A stretch of 64,000 bases of DNA, from positions 434,001-498,000 of the forward strand of contig NZ_CP034897.1 of the NCBI RefSeq assembly GCF_005082145.1, given 5' to 3'. The notes beneath the pieces are model-generated. The model searched no databases and was not told where the DNA came from. It worked only from the letters and a program-made list of their open reading frames with translations. The position numbers were made by a program, and so were the translations under genes. This DNA is from Buchnera aphidicola (Aphis craccivora). Lineage in GTDB: Bacteria > Pseudomonadota > Gammaproteobacteria > Enterobacterales > Enterobacteriaceae. Positions 9,433 to 22,685 of this stretch are shown one piece after another (position 1 is the first letter of the stretch; every line of letters begins with the position of its first letter).

Positions 9433-9509
9433 TGGTAGCTACGACGGGATTTGAACCCATGACCCCAGCGTTATGAGTGCTGTGCTCTAACCAACTGAGC
9501 TACGTAGCC
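9433..9509 (-). tRNA. metT: tRNA-Met, elongator (anticodon CAU)
   Basis: Minus-strand gene GGCTACG...CGTAGCT with discriminator A and an encoded CCA (9433-9435); anticodon CAT at 9473-9475. It matches E. coli metT (elongator) and heads a Met-Leu-Gln cluster transcribed away from glnS. The tRNA-Ile lysidine type is less likely because the body resembles metT throughout. Confidence 0.93.
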
Positions 9510-9681
9510 ATATTAACAATAAATAAATTATTTTATTCAACATTTTTGAATTAATTATTTTTTTTATTCTATAATAAATAAAATAGATTATCAATATAAT
9601 TATTAATTTAAAAAAATACTTTTTAATAAAAAATCTTTATGTTTTTGACATATTCTCAAATAAATTAAATTGAAGGAAAAA

Positions 9682-11382
9682 ATGAAAAATAAAATTGAAA
9701 AATATAGTAATAATTTTATTTATAATATTATTAAAGAAGATTTAAAAAACAATAAATTTTCGTTATTACATACTCGTTTCCCTCCAGAACCAAATGGCTA
9801 TCTACATATTGGTCATGCTAAATCAATATGCTTAAATTTTGAACTTGCAAATTTATACAATGGATATTGTAATCTTCGTTTTGATGACACCAATCCTCTT
9901 GAAGAAAATATTAAATATATTCATTCAATTAAAAATGATATTAAATGGCTCGGTTATAAATGGAATAAAAAAATTTATTATTCTTCAGATTACTTTCCAC
10001 AACTATATAAATATGCAAAAGAATTAATTAAAAAAGGTTTAGCATACGTAGATCAATTAACAAAAGAACAAATACGCGAATATAGAGGAACATTAATTAC
10101 TTCTGGAAAAAATAGTCCTTATAGAAATAGAAATATTGAAGAAAATTTAAAATTATTTAAAGATATGAAAAAAGGACGTTTTAATGAAGGAGAAGCTTGT
10201 TTACGTGCTAAAATTGATATGAGTTCTTCATATATTATAATGCGCGATCCTGTATTATATCGTATTATTTATACTGAACATCATCAAACAAAAGATCAAT
10301 GGTGTATCTATCCTATGTATGATTTTGCTCATTGCATTTCTGATTCAATAGAAGGTATTACGCATTCTTTTTGTACTTTAGAATTTCAAGATAACAAACG
10401 TTTATACGATTGGATTTTAAAAAATACTAGCGTTTTAAATCGCCCTAAACAATATGAATTTGCCAGATTAAATTTAAAATATTCAATTTTATCAAAAAGA
10501 AAAATAAAAACACTTATTGAAAAAAAAATAGTCAATAGTTGGGATGATCCTAGAATACAAACTATTTCTGGATTAAGAAGAAAAGGATATACAGCGTCTT
10601 CTATTCGAAAATTTTGTGAAAAAATTGGTGTCACTAAACAAAATAATTTAATAGAGTTTTCTATGTTAGAATATTGTATTAGAAACGAATTAAATGAAAA
10701 AGCTATACGTACTATGGCTATTTTAGAACCAATAAAATTGTATTTATATAACCTTGACGATAAATATGAAGAAGTACTTACTGTTCCAAATCATCCTAAA
10801 AAACCAGAATTAGGTACTCATGAAATTATTTTTACTAATACAATATATATTGAAAAAGAAGATTTTAAAGAAAAATATGAAAAAAATTATAAAAGATTAA
10901 AAATTGGCGAAGAAATACGTTTAAGATATTCATATATAATTAAAGCAGAAAAAATAGAAAAAGATAAAAATGGAAAAATTATACAAATAATATGCTTTTG
11001 TGATCTTAATACATTAGGAAAAAAATCGAATAATAAAAAAAACCCAGCAGTAATACATTGGATTTCAGTAAAAAATTCATTTTCATCAGAATTTAGATTA
11101 TATGAAAAGTTATTTAATATACATAATCCAGAACAAGAAAAAAATTTTTTATCTTTTTTAAATCCTAATTCAATGATTATTAAAAATGGTTTTATTGAAA
11201 AAAAAATAAGTCAAGAAATACAAAAAAAGATTAATGATATTAAAATAAAAAATATAAATTTATTTTTTCAATTTGAAAGAATTGGATATTTTTGTATAGA
11301 TTTAGTTGATTCAAAAAAAAATAAATTAATTTTTAATAGAACTGTTAGTTTACGAGATACATGGAATAAAAAAAATAATTAA
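9682..11382 (+). CDS. glnS: Glutamine--tRNA ligase
   Basis: Class I synthetase charging tRNA-Gln, whose gene lies just upstream on the other strand. It carries the HIGH-type motif in PPEPNGYLHIGHAKS, the tRNA-contacting EFQDNKRLYDW, and the second signature as ILSKRK (E. coli VMSKRK, so Met to Leu). From the ATG at 9682 it is 566 aa (E. coli 554). An in-frame TTG four codons earlier (9670) is possible, but the AAGGA at 9673-9677 then lies inside the gene, whereas it is well placed for 9682. Confidence 0.96.
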   Translation: MKNKIEKYSNNFIYNIIKEDLKNNKFSLLHTRFPPEPNGYLHIGHAKSICLNFELANLYNGYCNLRFDDTNPLEENIKYIHSIKNDIKWLGYKWNKKIYYSSDYFPQLYKYAKELIKKGLAYVDQLTKEQIREYRGTLITSGKNSPYRNRNIEENLKLFKDMKKGRFNEGEACLRAKIDMSSSYIIMRDPVLYRIIYTEHHQTKDQWCIYPMYDFAHCISDSIEGITHSFCTLEFQDNKRLYDWILKNTSVLNRPKQYEFARLNLKYSILSKRKIKTLIEKKIVNSWDDPRIQTISGLRRKGYTASSIRKFCEKIGVTKQNNLIEFSMLEYCIRNELNEKAIRTMAILEPIKLYLYNLDDKYEEVLTVPNHPKKPELGTHEIIFTNTIYIEKEDFKEKYEKNYKRLKIGEEIRLRYSYIIKAEKIEKDKNGKIIQIICFCDLNTLGKKSNNKKNPAVIHWISVKNSFSSEFRLYEKLFNIHNPEQEKNFLSFLNPNSMIIKNGFIEKKISQEIQKKINDIKIKNINLFFQFERIGYFCIDLVDSKKNKLIFNRTVSLRDTWNKKNN

Positions 11383-11448
11383 TATAATTTTTAAAATTAT
11401 ATATACAATTTAATTAACAAACTAATTTTGCTTATTAATACAATTCAA

Positions 11449-11468
11449 TTAAAGATTTTAATCTTTAA
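11449..11468. other. Perfect palindrome upstream of pyrG
   Basis: TTAAAGATT (11449-11457) and AATCTTTAA (11460-11468) are exact complements with two T's between them. It is 37 bases before the pyrG start and 66 after the glnS stop. It could be a weak 3' hairpin of glnS or a protein site; nothing else supports either. Confidence 0.3.
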
Positions 11469-11490
11469 ATTACTTATCTATTTTAACTAA

Positions 11491-14476
<2,986 letters not shown>

Positions 14477-14486
14477 AATTTTTAAA

Positions 14487-14524
14487 GAGAATCAGGTATT
14501 TTATAATCAATATACCTGTTTCTC
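14487..14524 (+). terminator. Hairpin after eno
   Basis: GAGAATCAGGTAT (14487-14499) pairs with ATACCTGTTTCTC (14512-14524) with a single T-T mismatch and a 12-base loop, 10 bases past the eno stop. There is no U tract after it. Likely the 3' end of the pyrG-eno message. Confidence 0.5.
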
Positions 14525-14566
14525 ATTAAATTCAACCTCAGTAATTAATTTACGGATATTAATATA

Positions 14567-15220
14567 ATGCATTATCCAATTAACGAAATTTTTCAAACCA
14601 TACAAGGTGAAGGTTATTATACTGGTACACCATCAATTTTTATTCGATTACAAGGATGTCCAGTGCACTGTCATTGGTGCGATACTAAATATACATGGGT
14701 TTGTTCTGATAAAGAAAACGTTTCTATAAAAGAAGTAATAAATAAAAACCAAGTTAGTAAGAAATGGAGCTATTTAACTATAAACGATATATTAGAAACA
14801 TTAAAAAAATGGACTGCTAAACATGTAGTTATTAGCGGAGGTGAACCATGTTTATATAATCTTTTATATATAACAAAAATATTAGAAAAAAAAGGTTATC
14901 AATGTCAAATAGAAACTAGTGGTATAAAAAATATTATATGTTCTTTAAATACTTGGGTGACTCTTTCTCCAAAAAAAAACATAAGACCATTAAATGAATC
15001 TATAATACGTTCTAATGAAATAAAATTCCCTATTTTAAAAAAAGAAGATTTATTATATGTATATGATATTTTATCAAACATAAAAGATAAAAAAAAACGT
15101 ATTATTTATTTGCAGCCTATTAGTCAAAATAAAAAAGCATTAAATATATGTATGAATATCTGTATGAAAAAGAATTGGAAATTATCAGTACAATTGCATA
15201 AATATATTAATATTCAATAA
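14567..15220 (+). CDS. queE: 7-carboxy-7-deazaguanine synthase QueE
   Basis: Radical SAM enzyme of queuosine synthesis. The atypical iron-sulfur motif CX3CX2C is seen as C31, C35, C38 within GCPVHCHWCDTKYTW, followed by the glycine-rich VVISGGEPCL. It is 217 aa (E. coli YgcF 223). It faces queD with only 14 bases between the stop codons. QueD makes its substrate, so two consecutive steps sit side by side although on opposite strands. queC, the next step, is not in the window. Confidence 0.93.
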   Translation: MHYPINEIFQTIQGEGYYTGTPSIFIRLQGCPVHCHWCDTKYTWVCSDKENVSIKEVINKNQVSKKWSYLTINDILETLKKWTAKHVVISGGEPCLYNLLYITKILEKKGYQCQIETSGIKNIICSLNTWVTLSPKKNIRPLNESIIRSNEIKFPILKKEDLLYVYDILSNIKDKKKRIIYLQPISQNKKALNICMNICMKKNWKLSVQLHKYINIQ

Positions 15221-15234
15221 AATTTTATTATTTT

Positions 15235-15600
15235 TTAAATTTCTTTATAAATACATCCAGAAGTGCATGTTTCTTTAATCATAACAGCACTTAATGCTAA
15301 TAAATTAGGTTTTAAACGATCCCAGATCCATTTTGCTAAAACTTCACTAGTAGGATTTTCTAATCCTGAAATGTCATTAAGTAAATAATGATCCAACTGA
15401 TCATAAATAGGTTGAAACAACAATTTTATATCATTGTAATCCATTATCCAACCTTTATCTTTTTTAACTTCTCCTTTAATCTCTAATCGAACAAAAAAAG
15501 AATGACCATGTAATCTATTACATTTGTGCTCTTTAGGAAGGTTTGGTAAATAATGTGCTGCTTCAAATTGAAAATCTTTAAATATAGTAGTATGAATCAT
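15235..15600 (-). CDS. queD: 6-carboxy-5,6,7,8-tetrahydropterin synthase QueD
   Basis: PTPS-family enzyme converting dihydroneopterin triphosphate to 6-carboxytetrahydropterin, the step before QueE. It is 121 aa, as in E. coli. Zinc ligands H16, H31 and H33 (RLHGHSF) and the catalytic Cys27 (HKCNRL) are present, as is [17 protein letters not shown]. It appears to be the last gene of the long minus-strand run that begins with cysJ; in E. coli queD likewise neighbours cysJIH. Confidence 0.95.
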   Translation of the reverse strand: MIHTTIFKDFQFEAAHYLPNLPKEHKCNRLHGHSFFVRLEIKGEVKKDKGWIMDYNDIKLLFQPIYDQLDHYLLNDISGLENPTSEVLAKWIWDRLKPNLLALSAVMIKETCTSGCIYKEI

Positions 15601-15633
15601 TTTTTATATATCTTATAAAAATTAATTAAGTTT

Positions 15634-16622
15634 TTAATATTTTTTTAATCTTATATTAGGAAAAAGATTTAATAAGTTAATCGGATTTCCTTGAAACCTT
15701 ATTTCAAAATACAATTTTGCTAAATTATTATTAGAATATCCCATAGTAGATATTTTTTGATTTTCATATACCTGATCGTTTAATTTTACAAAAATATTTT
15801 TGTTAAATCCATATATACTTAAATAATTATTATCATGTTTAATAATAATTAATTTTCCATAAATTTTAAAAATATCACCAATATAAACCACTTTCCCCTT
15901 AGAAGATGCAAAAATAGATTGTCCTTGAGTACCTGATATTTCAATACCATCGTTTTTAATAGAATAATTATAAAAAAATTTCATATTTGAATTTTTTAAA
16001 GGCCAATACCAACGTTCAGAAAAAACATTTTTTTCTTCATTATAGTTTTTGTTATAAATAAAACATATTTCAGTTAATAGTTTGTTTTTATTAAAAATAT
16101 TTTCAATATTTAATTTTTTATTAAAAAAACTTGTATATAAAACATGTTTTTTATATTTATCACTATAAATAGTATAGTTTATTTTTTTAGTATCAATTAT
16201 TGAAATGTTATTTACTAATATTTTTTGACCGATAAATATTTTATCAGGCTTACGAAAATTATTATATTTTAATAATTGACTAAAATTATAATGAAGGCGT
16301 TTTGAGATAGAATATAAAGTATCGTTTTTTTTAACAACATAAAATATACTAAAAATATTATCTTTTAAAAAACCAATATAATTTTTATTTTTAATAATAA
16401 CTGAGTATTTTTTAGAAAATTTTTTATTTTTTTTTAAAAATGAAAAACATTCTGTTTTTATATTTTTTTTTTTAAATTATTTTTAATGTATAAAAACTTT
16501 TTGCAATTTAAAGAGATATTTTCTTGTTTTTTAAATAAATTGTTTGCAAATATATAGTTATTATAAAAAAATAATATAAATATTGATAAAAATAACTTTT
16601 TTCCAAAAAAATTAAATTGCAT
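15634..16622 (-). pseudogene. nlpD: NlpD-like LysM/LytM murein hydrolase activator, frameshifted at an A11 tract (possibly rescued)
   Basis: On the minus strand an ATG at 16620-16622 opens a hydrophobic signal-like start (MQFNFFGKKLFLSIFILFFY) and runs 54 codons to TAA at 16458-16460. The break is in eleven A's of the coding strand (T's at 16463-16473). One extra A joins it to a frame that stays open to 15634. The restored product is 329 aa (E. coli NlpD 379). It has a LysM repeat (VVKKNDTLYSISKRLHYNF, about 16347-16207) and a C-terminal LytM domain in which the metal-site histidines are replaced, as in the non-enzymatic NlpD/EnvC group. I see no good lipobox. In E. coli nlpD also follows ispF after truD-surE-pcm, which are missing here. 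Confidence 0.75.
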
Positions 16623-16680
16623 TAAATTACACCATTTATTAATATAATCAATATTACTAAAAATATTATATTTAATAAAA

Positions 16681-17175
16681 TTATTTTAAATAAATTTTAT
16701 TTTTATATTTTAATAACATTACAATAGATTGACACGCAATCCCTTCTTTTCTTCCAATACAACCTATTTCTTTTGAGCTTGTGGATTTAATACTAATATT
16801 ATCTATTTTAGTATTTAAATCAATTGCTAAATTCGATCTCATTAAAAAAATATAAGATAACATCTTAGGAGTTTCAGCAATAATAGTACTATCTATGTTA
16901 GATATATAATAATTTTTTAAGCAAATTTTTTTCCAAATGATTTTTAATAAAATTCTGCTATCAATATTTTTATATTTTTTTCTTGTACTTGGGAAAAAAG
17001 TTCCAATATCTCCTAATGCTAAAGCTCCTAATAATGCATCTATTAAAGAGTGTATTAATACATCACCATTAGAGTGAGCAATTAACCCTTGATGATTAGG
17101 GATATTTACTCCTCCAATAACTAATGGTTTTGAACTGCCAAACGCATGCAAATCAAAACCATATCCAATTCTCAT
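16681..17175 (-). CDS. ispF: 2-C-methyl-D-erythritol 2,4-cyclodiphosphate synthase
   Basis: Fifth step of the MEP isoprenoid pathway. It is 164 aa (E. coli 159). The zinc ligands appear as Asp8/His10 in GFDLHAFG and His42 in [17 protein letters not shown] and the C-terminal [14 protein letters not shown] match the family. The frame is open 19 codons further upstream into the end of ispD, but E. coli IspF begins MRIG and the start at 17173-17175 gives exactly that. ispD lies 19 bases upstream. Confidence 0.96.
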   Translation of the reverse strand: MRIGYGFDLHAFGSSKPLVIGGVNIPNHQGLIAHSNGDVLIHSLIDALLGALALGDIGTFFPSTRKKYKNIDSRILLKIIWKKICLKNYYISNIDSTIIAETPKMLSYIFLMRSNLAIDLNTKIDNISIKSTSSKEIGCIGRKEGIACQSIVMLLKYKNKIYLK

Positions 17176-17194
17176 ATTGTTAATATACCTTATT

Positions 17195-17905
17195 TTAAGT
17201 ATTAAATAATTCTTTAAGATAAATTTTAGCAAAAATAAGATCTTCAGGAAAAGTAATTTTAATATTTTTATAGCTTCCTAAAACTATTAACGGACTATAT
17301 CCACAGTATTCTAAAGCTGAAGATTCATCTGTGATATCAATATCATCGCGAATAATTTTTTCTAAACAAAATCGTAGTAAATTTATTGGAAATAATTGAG
17401 GAGTTAAAGCATGCCATAATTTTTCACGAGAAATAGTGTGTGATATTCTTTTAGTTTTATGAACAATATATTTAATAGTATCAGATGTTGGTCGAGCTAA
17501 AATACCACCTATTTTACTTTTTTTAACAATAGCAATTAATTTTTCTAAATCTGTATAGCTTAAACAAGGCCGAACAGCATCATGAACTATGACCCAATTT
17601 GCATTTGTTGGTACAATTAATCCTGATAAAACTGAATGAATTCTTTTTTTACCACCAATTACAGATGTAACTCGTATATTAGATGCTATAGACAATTTAT
17701 GAAAATATTTATCTTTTTTATGTAAACTTACAATAATACGAACTATACTAGGATGTGATAACAATCTCATTAGAGTATATTCAAGAATAGTACGATTTTT
17801 AATTTTTATATATTGCTTTGGAATATCTAATAACATTCTTTTACCGATTCCTGCAGCCGGAACAACAGCTACAATTTTGGGTTGTAAACTATTCCGAAAT
17901 ATCAT
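17195..17905 (-). CDS. ispD: 2-C-methyl-D-erythritol 4-phosphate cytidylyltransferase
   Basis: Third step of the MEP pathway, adding CMP to methylerythritol phosphate. It is 236 aa, as in E. coli. The nucleotide-binding [11 protein letters not shown] (about residues 13-23), VHDAVRPC and the C-terminal [13 protein letters not shown] are all visible. It sits between ftsB and ispF in the E. coli order. Confidence 0.97.
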   Translation of the reverse strand: MIFRNSLQPKIVAVVPAAGIGKRMLLDIPKQYIKIKNRTILEYTLMRLLSHPSIVRIIVSLHKKDKYFHKLSIASNIRVTSVIGGKKRIHSVLSGLIVPTNANWVIVHDAVRPCLSYTDLEKLIAIVKKSKIGGILARPTSDTIKYIVHKTKRISHTISREKLWHALTPQLFPINLLRFCLEKIIRDDIDITDESSALEYCGYSPLIVLGSYKNIKITFPEDLIFAKIYLKELFNT

Positions 17906-17939
17906 TTTATACCTAACATTATGTATTTAAAATATAATT

Positions 17940-18140
17940 TTAATCTTTAATTTTATTATTTAACTCTTGAATTTCTAGTAGTAATTTGTTATTTTTTATT
18001 TCAAGATCTTGATTTATTTTTTTTTGAATTATAATTTTTTTATAAATTTTTATATAATCTAAGATACCGTTTTTTCCAACCCAAAGAGAATATTGCAACC
18101 AAAAAAACAACAAAAATAAAAATACTTTCAATATTCCCAT
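17940..18140 (-). CDS. ftsB: Cell division protein FtsB, C-terminally shortened
   Basis: Small bitopic protein of the FtsQLB divisome subcomplex. The N-terminus is a clear match: a membrane segment at residues 4-20 followed by QYSLWVGKNGILDY (E. coli QYSLWFGKNGIHDY), then a coiled-coil-like stretch. It ends at residue 66 whereas E. coli FtsB has 103, so most of the periplasmic C-terminal region that contacts FtsQ in E. coli is gone. The 34 bases to ispD are too short to hold a frameshifted tail. Confidence 0.9.
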   Translation of the reverse strand: MGILKVFLFLLFFWLQYSLWVGKNGILDYIKIYKKIIIQKKINQDLEIKNNKLLLEIQELNNKIKD

Positions 18141-18180
18141 ATAATGACTCTAAATAATTTTATTTTAGTATTAAAATAAT

Positions 18181-18801
18181 TTATGAATATGTAGAAAAAA
18201 ATATAACATTATTTTCATATAATTTTTTTATTAATTTTTTAATATTTTCTTTTATAGAAATTGTACCATCTAAATGAATATCAGGTGTTTCTGGAGCTTC
18301 ATATAAAGAATCTACACCAGTAAAATCTGATATTTCATTACAACGAGATTTTTTATATAACCCTTTAGAATCACGTTTTTCACATATATTAAGAGGAGTA
18401 TCAACAAAAACTTCTAAAAAATTGTTTTTTCCTAAAATATTAGAAGCCATTAATCTTTGTTTTTTATACGGAGAAATAACAGAAACTAAAACCATAATAC
18501 CTGCATCTAACATTAATTTAGCAACTTCCGAAATACGTCGAATATTTTCATCGCGATCAACAGCGCAAAAAGTTAAATCTGAACATAATCCAGATCTAAT
18601 ATTATCCCCATCTAATACATAAGTATTAATATTATTTTTAAATAATATTTTTTCTAAAATATTAGAAATAGTGGATTTTCCTGATCCTGATAGTCCTGTA
18701 AACCATATCACTTTAGATTTATAATGATTTTTATTTTCTCGTTTTATACGAGTTACTTCATATTTTTGAAAAATAATATTTTTTTTAAAGTTACTGTTCA
18801 T
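18181..18801 (-). CDS. cysC: Adenylylsulfate kinase
   Basis: Phosphorylates APS to PAPS, the substrate of CysH. It is 206 aa (E. coli 201). It has the P-loop GLSGSGKST near residue 36, DGDNIRSGLCSDL, the SVISPY segment with the active-site Ser, and FTGVDSLYEAPE. It lies 19 bases downstream of cysN, as in the E. coli cysDNC operon. Confidence 0.97.
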   Translation of the reverse strand: MNSNFKKNIIFQKYEVTRIKRENKNHYKSKVIWFTGLSGSGKSTISNILEKILFKNNINTYVLDGDNIRSGLCSDLTFCAVDRDENIRRISEVAKLMLDAGIMVLVSVISPYKKQRLMASNILGKNNFLEVFVDTPLNICEKRDSKGLYKKSRCNEISDFTGVDSLYEAPETPDIHLDGTISIKENIKKLIKKLYENNVIFFSTYS

Positions 18802-18820
18802 TTTAATAAAAACCTACACT

Positions 18821-20239
18821 TTATTTTTTTATCTTCCAATGTGGAAAATGTTTTAGAATTAAATTATATAAATCTGATTCAAAATCTTTTACACTATTTT
18901 TAAAAATAATATTTTTATTTTTTAAAGATTTATTTATCATACCTGCTCCAACCGTGGTGTTTTTTAAAAAATCAATAAAAATTAAATTGCCTGTAAATTT
19001 ATTTTTTTTATAATCATCAAATAACATAGCTTCACTAAATATAACTTTAACTCTACCAATACTATTTAATTCTAATGAATTAGATTTATTTTCAACTAAA
19101 GTGTTAATATTCATTTTAAATAAAATTTCTTTAATATAAGCACGTGTTTTTTTACCTGATAGTTTTACATTGTATGATTTACCTATTTTTAAAGGATCAT
19201 CAGACATCCAAACAATATCAACAATAGCTTCTTGAGACGGTGCTAAATCAGAATTAACATTTACAAAAAAATCACCACGACTGATATCTATTTCATCTTT
19301 TAAAACTATTGTAATTGCTTGCCCAACATGTGCTATTTTTAAATCTTTATTAAATATTAAAATTCGAGAAACACATGAAGTAATATCAATAGGTAATATT
19401 TTTATTAATTGACCTACTTGAATTGTTCCAGAAAACAAAGTACCTGAATAACCACGAAAATTTGAATTTGGTCTATTTACATATTGAACTGGAAATCGCA
19501 TTTCTTTTGAATTGATATTATCTTCAATTTCAATTGTTTCTAAAAGATTTAATAATGTACTACTTTTATACCACGTCATTAATTGATTTGAGAAAACAAT
19601 ATTTTCACCTGTTAATGCAGATATAGGAACAAAAAAAATTTTTAAATTTTTAGGAAGTTTTTCGGAAAATAAAAGAAAATTTTTTTTTATATTTAAAAAA
19701 ATTGCTTCATTATAATCAACTAAATCCATTTTATTTACTGCAACTACTAAATATTTTATTCCAAGTAAAGCAGATATAAAACTATGTCGATAAGTTTGTT
19801 CTGACAATCCTTTTTTTGCATCAATTAAAATAATAGATAAATCACAAGTAGAAGCTCCTGTAACCATATTACGTGTATACTGTTCGTGACCTGGTGTATC
19901 TGCTATAATAAATTTTCGTTTATCAGTTGAAAAATAACGATATGCTACATCAATTGTAATACCCTGTTCGCGTTCTGATTGTAATCCGTCAACTATAAGA
20001 GCAAGATCAATATTTTCCCCTTGTGTTCCATGACGTTTACTATCTTTTTTTAAAGAAGACAATTGATCATCATAAATCTGCTTAGTATCATGCAATAAGC
20101 GCCCAATTAACGTGCTTTTTCCATCATCTACACTGCCACATGTTAAAAATTTTAATAAAGTCTTTTTTTCATTTAAATATATCCAATTTTGAAAATGATT
20201 ATAAAAATCGATGTTTTTTGTATTAACATTAGTATTCAT
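18821..20239 (-). CDS. cysN: Sulfate adenylyltransferase subunit 1 (GTPase)
   Basis: EF-Tu-like GTPase subunit of ATP sulfurylase; GTP hydrolysis drives formation of APS from ATP and sulfate together with CysD. It is 472 aa (E. coli 475). Motifs: G1 [18 protein letters not shown]3 [13 protein letters not shown]4 NKMD. It is not fused to cysC; the two are separate reading frames. Confidence 0.97.
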   Translation of the reverse strand: MNTNVNTKNIDFYNHFQNWIYLNEKKTLLKFLTCGSVDDGKSTLIGRLLHDTKQIYDDQLSSLKKDSKRHGTQGENIDLALIVDGLQSEREQGITIDVAYRYFSTDKRKFIIADTPGHEQYTRNMVTGASTCDLSIILIDAKKGLSEQTYRHSFISALLGIKYLVVAVNKMDLVDYNEAIFLNIKKNFLLFSEKLPKNLKIFFVPISALTGENIVFSNQLMTWYKSSTLLNLLETIEIEDNINSKEMRFPVQYVNRPNSNFRGYSGTLFSGTIQVGQLIKILPIDITSCVSRILIFNKDLKIAHVGQAITIVLKDEIDISRGDFFVNVNSDLAPSQEAIVDIVWMSDDPLKIGKSYNVKLSGKKTRAYIKEILFKMNINTLVENKSNSLELNSIGRVKVIFSEAMLFDDYKKNKFTGNLIFIDFLKNTTVGAGMINKSLKNKNIIFKNSVKDFESDLYNLILKHFPHWKIKK

Positions 20240-20271
20240 TTTTTTAGATTTAACCTATATTAAGCGTATTT

Positions 20272-21180
20272 TTAAAAATAACCTTGTCTTTTTTTAAATT
20301 CCATTGAATTTTTTTGATCATAATCAATGGATCGGCCTGTTCGCTCACTAGTTTTAGTTATTAGTGTTTCTTTAATAACATCTTCAAGAGTTTGAGCGGT
20401 TGATTCAATAGCGCTAGTTAAAGGCCAACAACCTAATGTTCTAAATCGAACCATTTTATAAGTAATTTTTTCATTTTTATTGATATTAATACGATCATCG
20501 TTAATGACTAAAAGAACACCATTTCTTTCTAAAACCGGGCGTATAGCAGCAAAATATAAAGGAACAATTTCAATTTGTTCTAAAAAAATATATTGCCAAA
20601 TATCTAGTTCAGTCCAATTTGATAATGGAAAAACACGAATATTTTCTCCTTTATTTATTTGACTATTATAATTCCACCATAATTCTGGGCGTTGTTTTTT
20701 TGGATCCCATTGATGAAAGGAATCACGAAATGAATAAATTCGTTCTTTAGAACGAGATTTTTCCTCATCTCTTCTAGCTCCGCCAAATGCTGCATCAAAC
20801 TTATATTTATTTATTGCTTCTTTTAATCCTTCCGTTTTCATTACATCAGTATATTTTGAATTATTATCTTTAAAAGGATCAAGACCTAATAATTTTCCTT
20901 GAATGTTGTAATGTACAATTAATTCTAATTTATCATTTTTAGCAACATGATCTCTAAAAGTATACATTTCTTTAAATTTCCAACCAGTATCTACATGCAA
21001 TAGTGGAAAGGGAACACGTCCAGGATAAAAAGATTTTTTTGCAAGATGCAACATAACAGAAGAATCTTTACCAATAGAATAAAGCATGACAGGATTTTCA
21101 AACTCCGCCATCACTTCTCTCATTATATAAATACTTTCTGATTCTAATTGACGTAGATGAGTAGTGTTCTTTTTAAACAT
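20272..21180 (-). CDS. cysD: Sulfate adenylyltransferase subunit 2
   Basis: PP-loop ATP pyrophosphatase subunit that adenylates sulfate with CysN. It is 302 aa, as in E. coli. The PP-loop reads [34 protein letters not shown] and [15 protein letters not shown] are diagnostic, and the RTGRSIDYD tail is intact. cysG ends 9 bases upstream, so both are on one message. Confidence 0.97.
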   Translation of the reverse strand: MFKKNTTHLRQLESESIYIMREVMAEFENPVMLYSIGKDSSVMLHLAKKSFYPGRVPFPLLHVDTGWKFKEMYTFRDHVAKNDKLELIVHYNIQGKLLGLDPFKDNNSKYTDVMKTEGLKEAINKYKFDAAFGGARRDEEKSRSKERIYSFRDSFHQWDPKKQRPELWWNYNSQINKGENIRVFPLSNWTELDIWQYIFLEQIEIVPLYFAAIRPVLERNGVLLVINDDRININKNEKITYKMVRFRTLGCWPLTSAIESTAQTLEDVIKETLITKTSERTGRSIDYDQKNSMEFKKRQGYF

Positions 21181-21189
21181 TATATTTCC

Positions 21190-22608
21190 TTATACGTTTA
21201 TTATTGAAGAGGCAGTCTCAATATTGTTAAAATTAGTAAGATTTTTAAACCATTCTAGTTTTTTATGCAACAGAACTACTTGCCCAATAATTAGTAAAGT
21301 TGGACCTACAGTAAGTTTAAATATTTTATCAATTTCATCTAAACGTCCTATAATTACTTTTTGATTTATAGTAGTACCTTGACTAATAATCGCTATTGGA
21401 GTAGATTTTAAACGACCGTGTAAAATCAGTTGTTGAGAAATTTCTAAAGCTTTTAAACTTCCCATATAAACCACTAAAGTATAAGAAGGATCAGATAAAA
21501 TAGACCAATTGTTTGAAATATTATTTATACATTTATGCCCCGTAATAAATATCACTCCTTGAGCGTAATCACGGTGTGTTAATGGTATACCAGCATAAGC
21601 AGAAACACCAATCCCAGCTGTAATACCAGGAATAACTTGAACATTAATATTTGCATTTTTTGCAGCTTCTAATTCTTCACCTCCTCGACCAAATATAAAA
21701 GCATCTCCTCCTTTTAAACGAACTACTCTTTTGCCTTGTTTAGCTAAAAAAATCAATAACTTGATAATTTTTTTTTGAGTAATACTTTTTAATCCAGCAC
21801 GTTTTCCAACATAAATACATTTTGCATCTCTACGAATAAGATTTAATACATCTTGAGAAACTAAATTATCATACAAAACCACATCCGCTTCTTGCAATAC
21901 TTGCAATGCTCTTAAAGTTAACAAATCACTATTTCCAGGACCGGCGCCAACTAAAATAACTTCTCCTATTAATATATTCGGTTTTTTAATCATTTTTTCT
22001 ATAGTAGAAATTGCTTGTTTCTCTCTACCATTAATAATATGTTGAACAAAAATACTACTAAATAACTTTTCCCAAAAACGTTTTCTTTCTAAAAAATTAA
22101 CAAATTTTTTTTTAACTATTTTTCTCCATTTTCCAGCAATATTAGCAATATCACCTAATCTTGTTGGCAATAGTGCTTCAATTTTTTCACGTAATAAACG
22201 AAGTAAAACTGGCGCTTTTCCGCTTGATGAAATAGCCACTACTATAGGAGAACGATCGATAATAGAAGGAAAAATAAAAGAGCATTTTGATTGATCATCT
22301 ACTACATTGACTAATATTTTTAATTTATTGCATTCTTCAAAAATTATTTGATTTAATTGAGTATTATTAGTAGCTGCTATCACTAAAAAAATATTTTCTA
22401 AATAAACTATTTTAAATTCCTGAGAAATCCAAAATACTTTGTTTTGAGCTAATAAACATTTAATTTCTGAACATATATTTTTTGCAATAATATTAATAAT
22501 GGCATTAGAACGTAATAATAATTTAATTTTATTTAAAGCAATATCGCCAGCGCCTACTACTAATACGTTTTTATGTTTTAAATCTAAAAAAATAGGTAGA
22601 TAATCCAC
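21190..22608 (-). CDS. cysG: Siroheme synthase (trifunctional)
   Basis: Makes siroheme, the cofactor of CysI, from uroporphyrinogen III. It is 472 aa (E. coli 457). The N-terminal dehydrogenase/ferrochelatase half has VLVVGAGDIALNKIKLLL, NVVDDQSKCSF with the catalytic Asp, and ISSSGKAPVL. The C-terminal SAM uroporphyrinogen methyltransferase half has VGAGPGNSDLLTLRA and RLKGGDAFIFGRGGEE. The start is GTG at 22606-22608, giving MDYLPIF like E. coli MDHLPIF. In E. coli cysG is in the nir operon, so here it has been placed among its functional partners. Confidence 0.96.
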   Translation of the reverse strand: MDYLPIFLDLKHKNVLVVGAGDIALNKIKLLLRSNAIINIIAKNICSEIKCLLAQNKVFWISQEFKIVYLENIFLVIAATNNTQLNQIIFEECNKLKILVNVVDDQSKCSFIFPSIIDRSPIVVAISSSGKAPVLLRLLREKIEALLPTRLGDIANIAGKWRKIVKKKFVNFLERKRFWEKLFSSIFVQHIINGREKQAISTIEKMIKKPNILIGEVILVGAGPGNSDLLTLRALQVLQEADVVLYDNLVSQDVLNLIRRDAKCIYVGKRAGLKSITQKKIIKLLIFLAKQGKRVVRLKGGDAFIFGRGGEELEAAKNANINVQVIPGITAGIGVSAYAGIPLTHRDYAQGVIFITGHKCINNISNNWSILSDPSYTLVVYMGSLKALEISQQLILHGRLKSTPIAIISQGTTINQKVIIGRLDEIDKIFKLTVGPTLLIIGQVVLLHKKLEWFKNLTNFNNIETASSIINV

Positions 22609-22685
22609 GTTAAACCCATAAAATATAATAAAAAATTTATATAAATTTTTAAAAACAAGAATTAACTGAATAATTTAAATTACTA

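Noticed and set aside
9236-9454. A 72-codon plus-strand open frame
   Set aside because: It is the antisense of the tRNA-Gln, tRNA-Leu and tRNA-Met genes.
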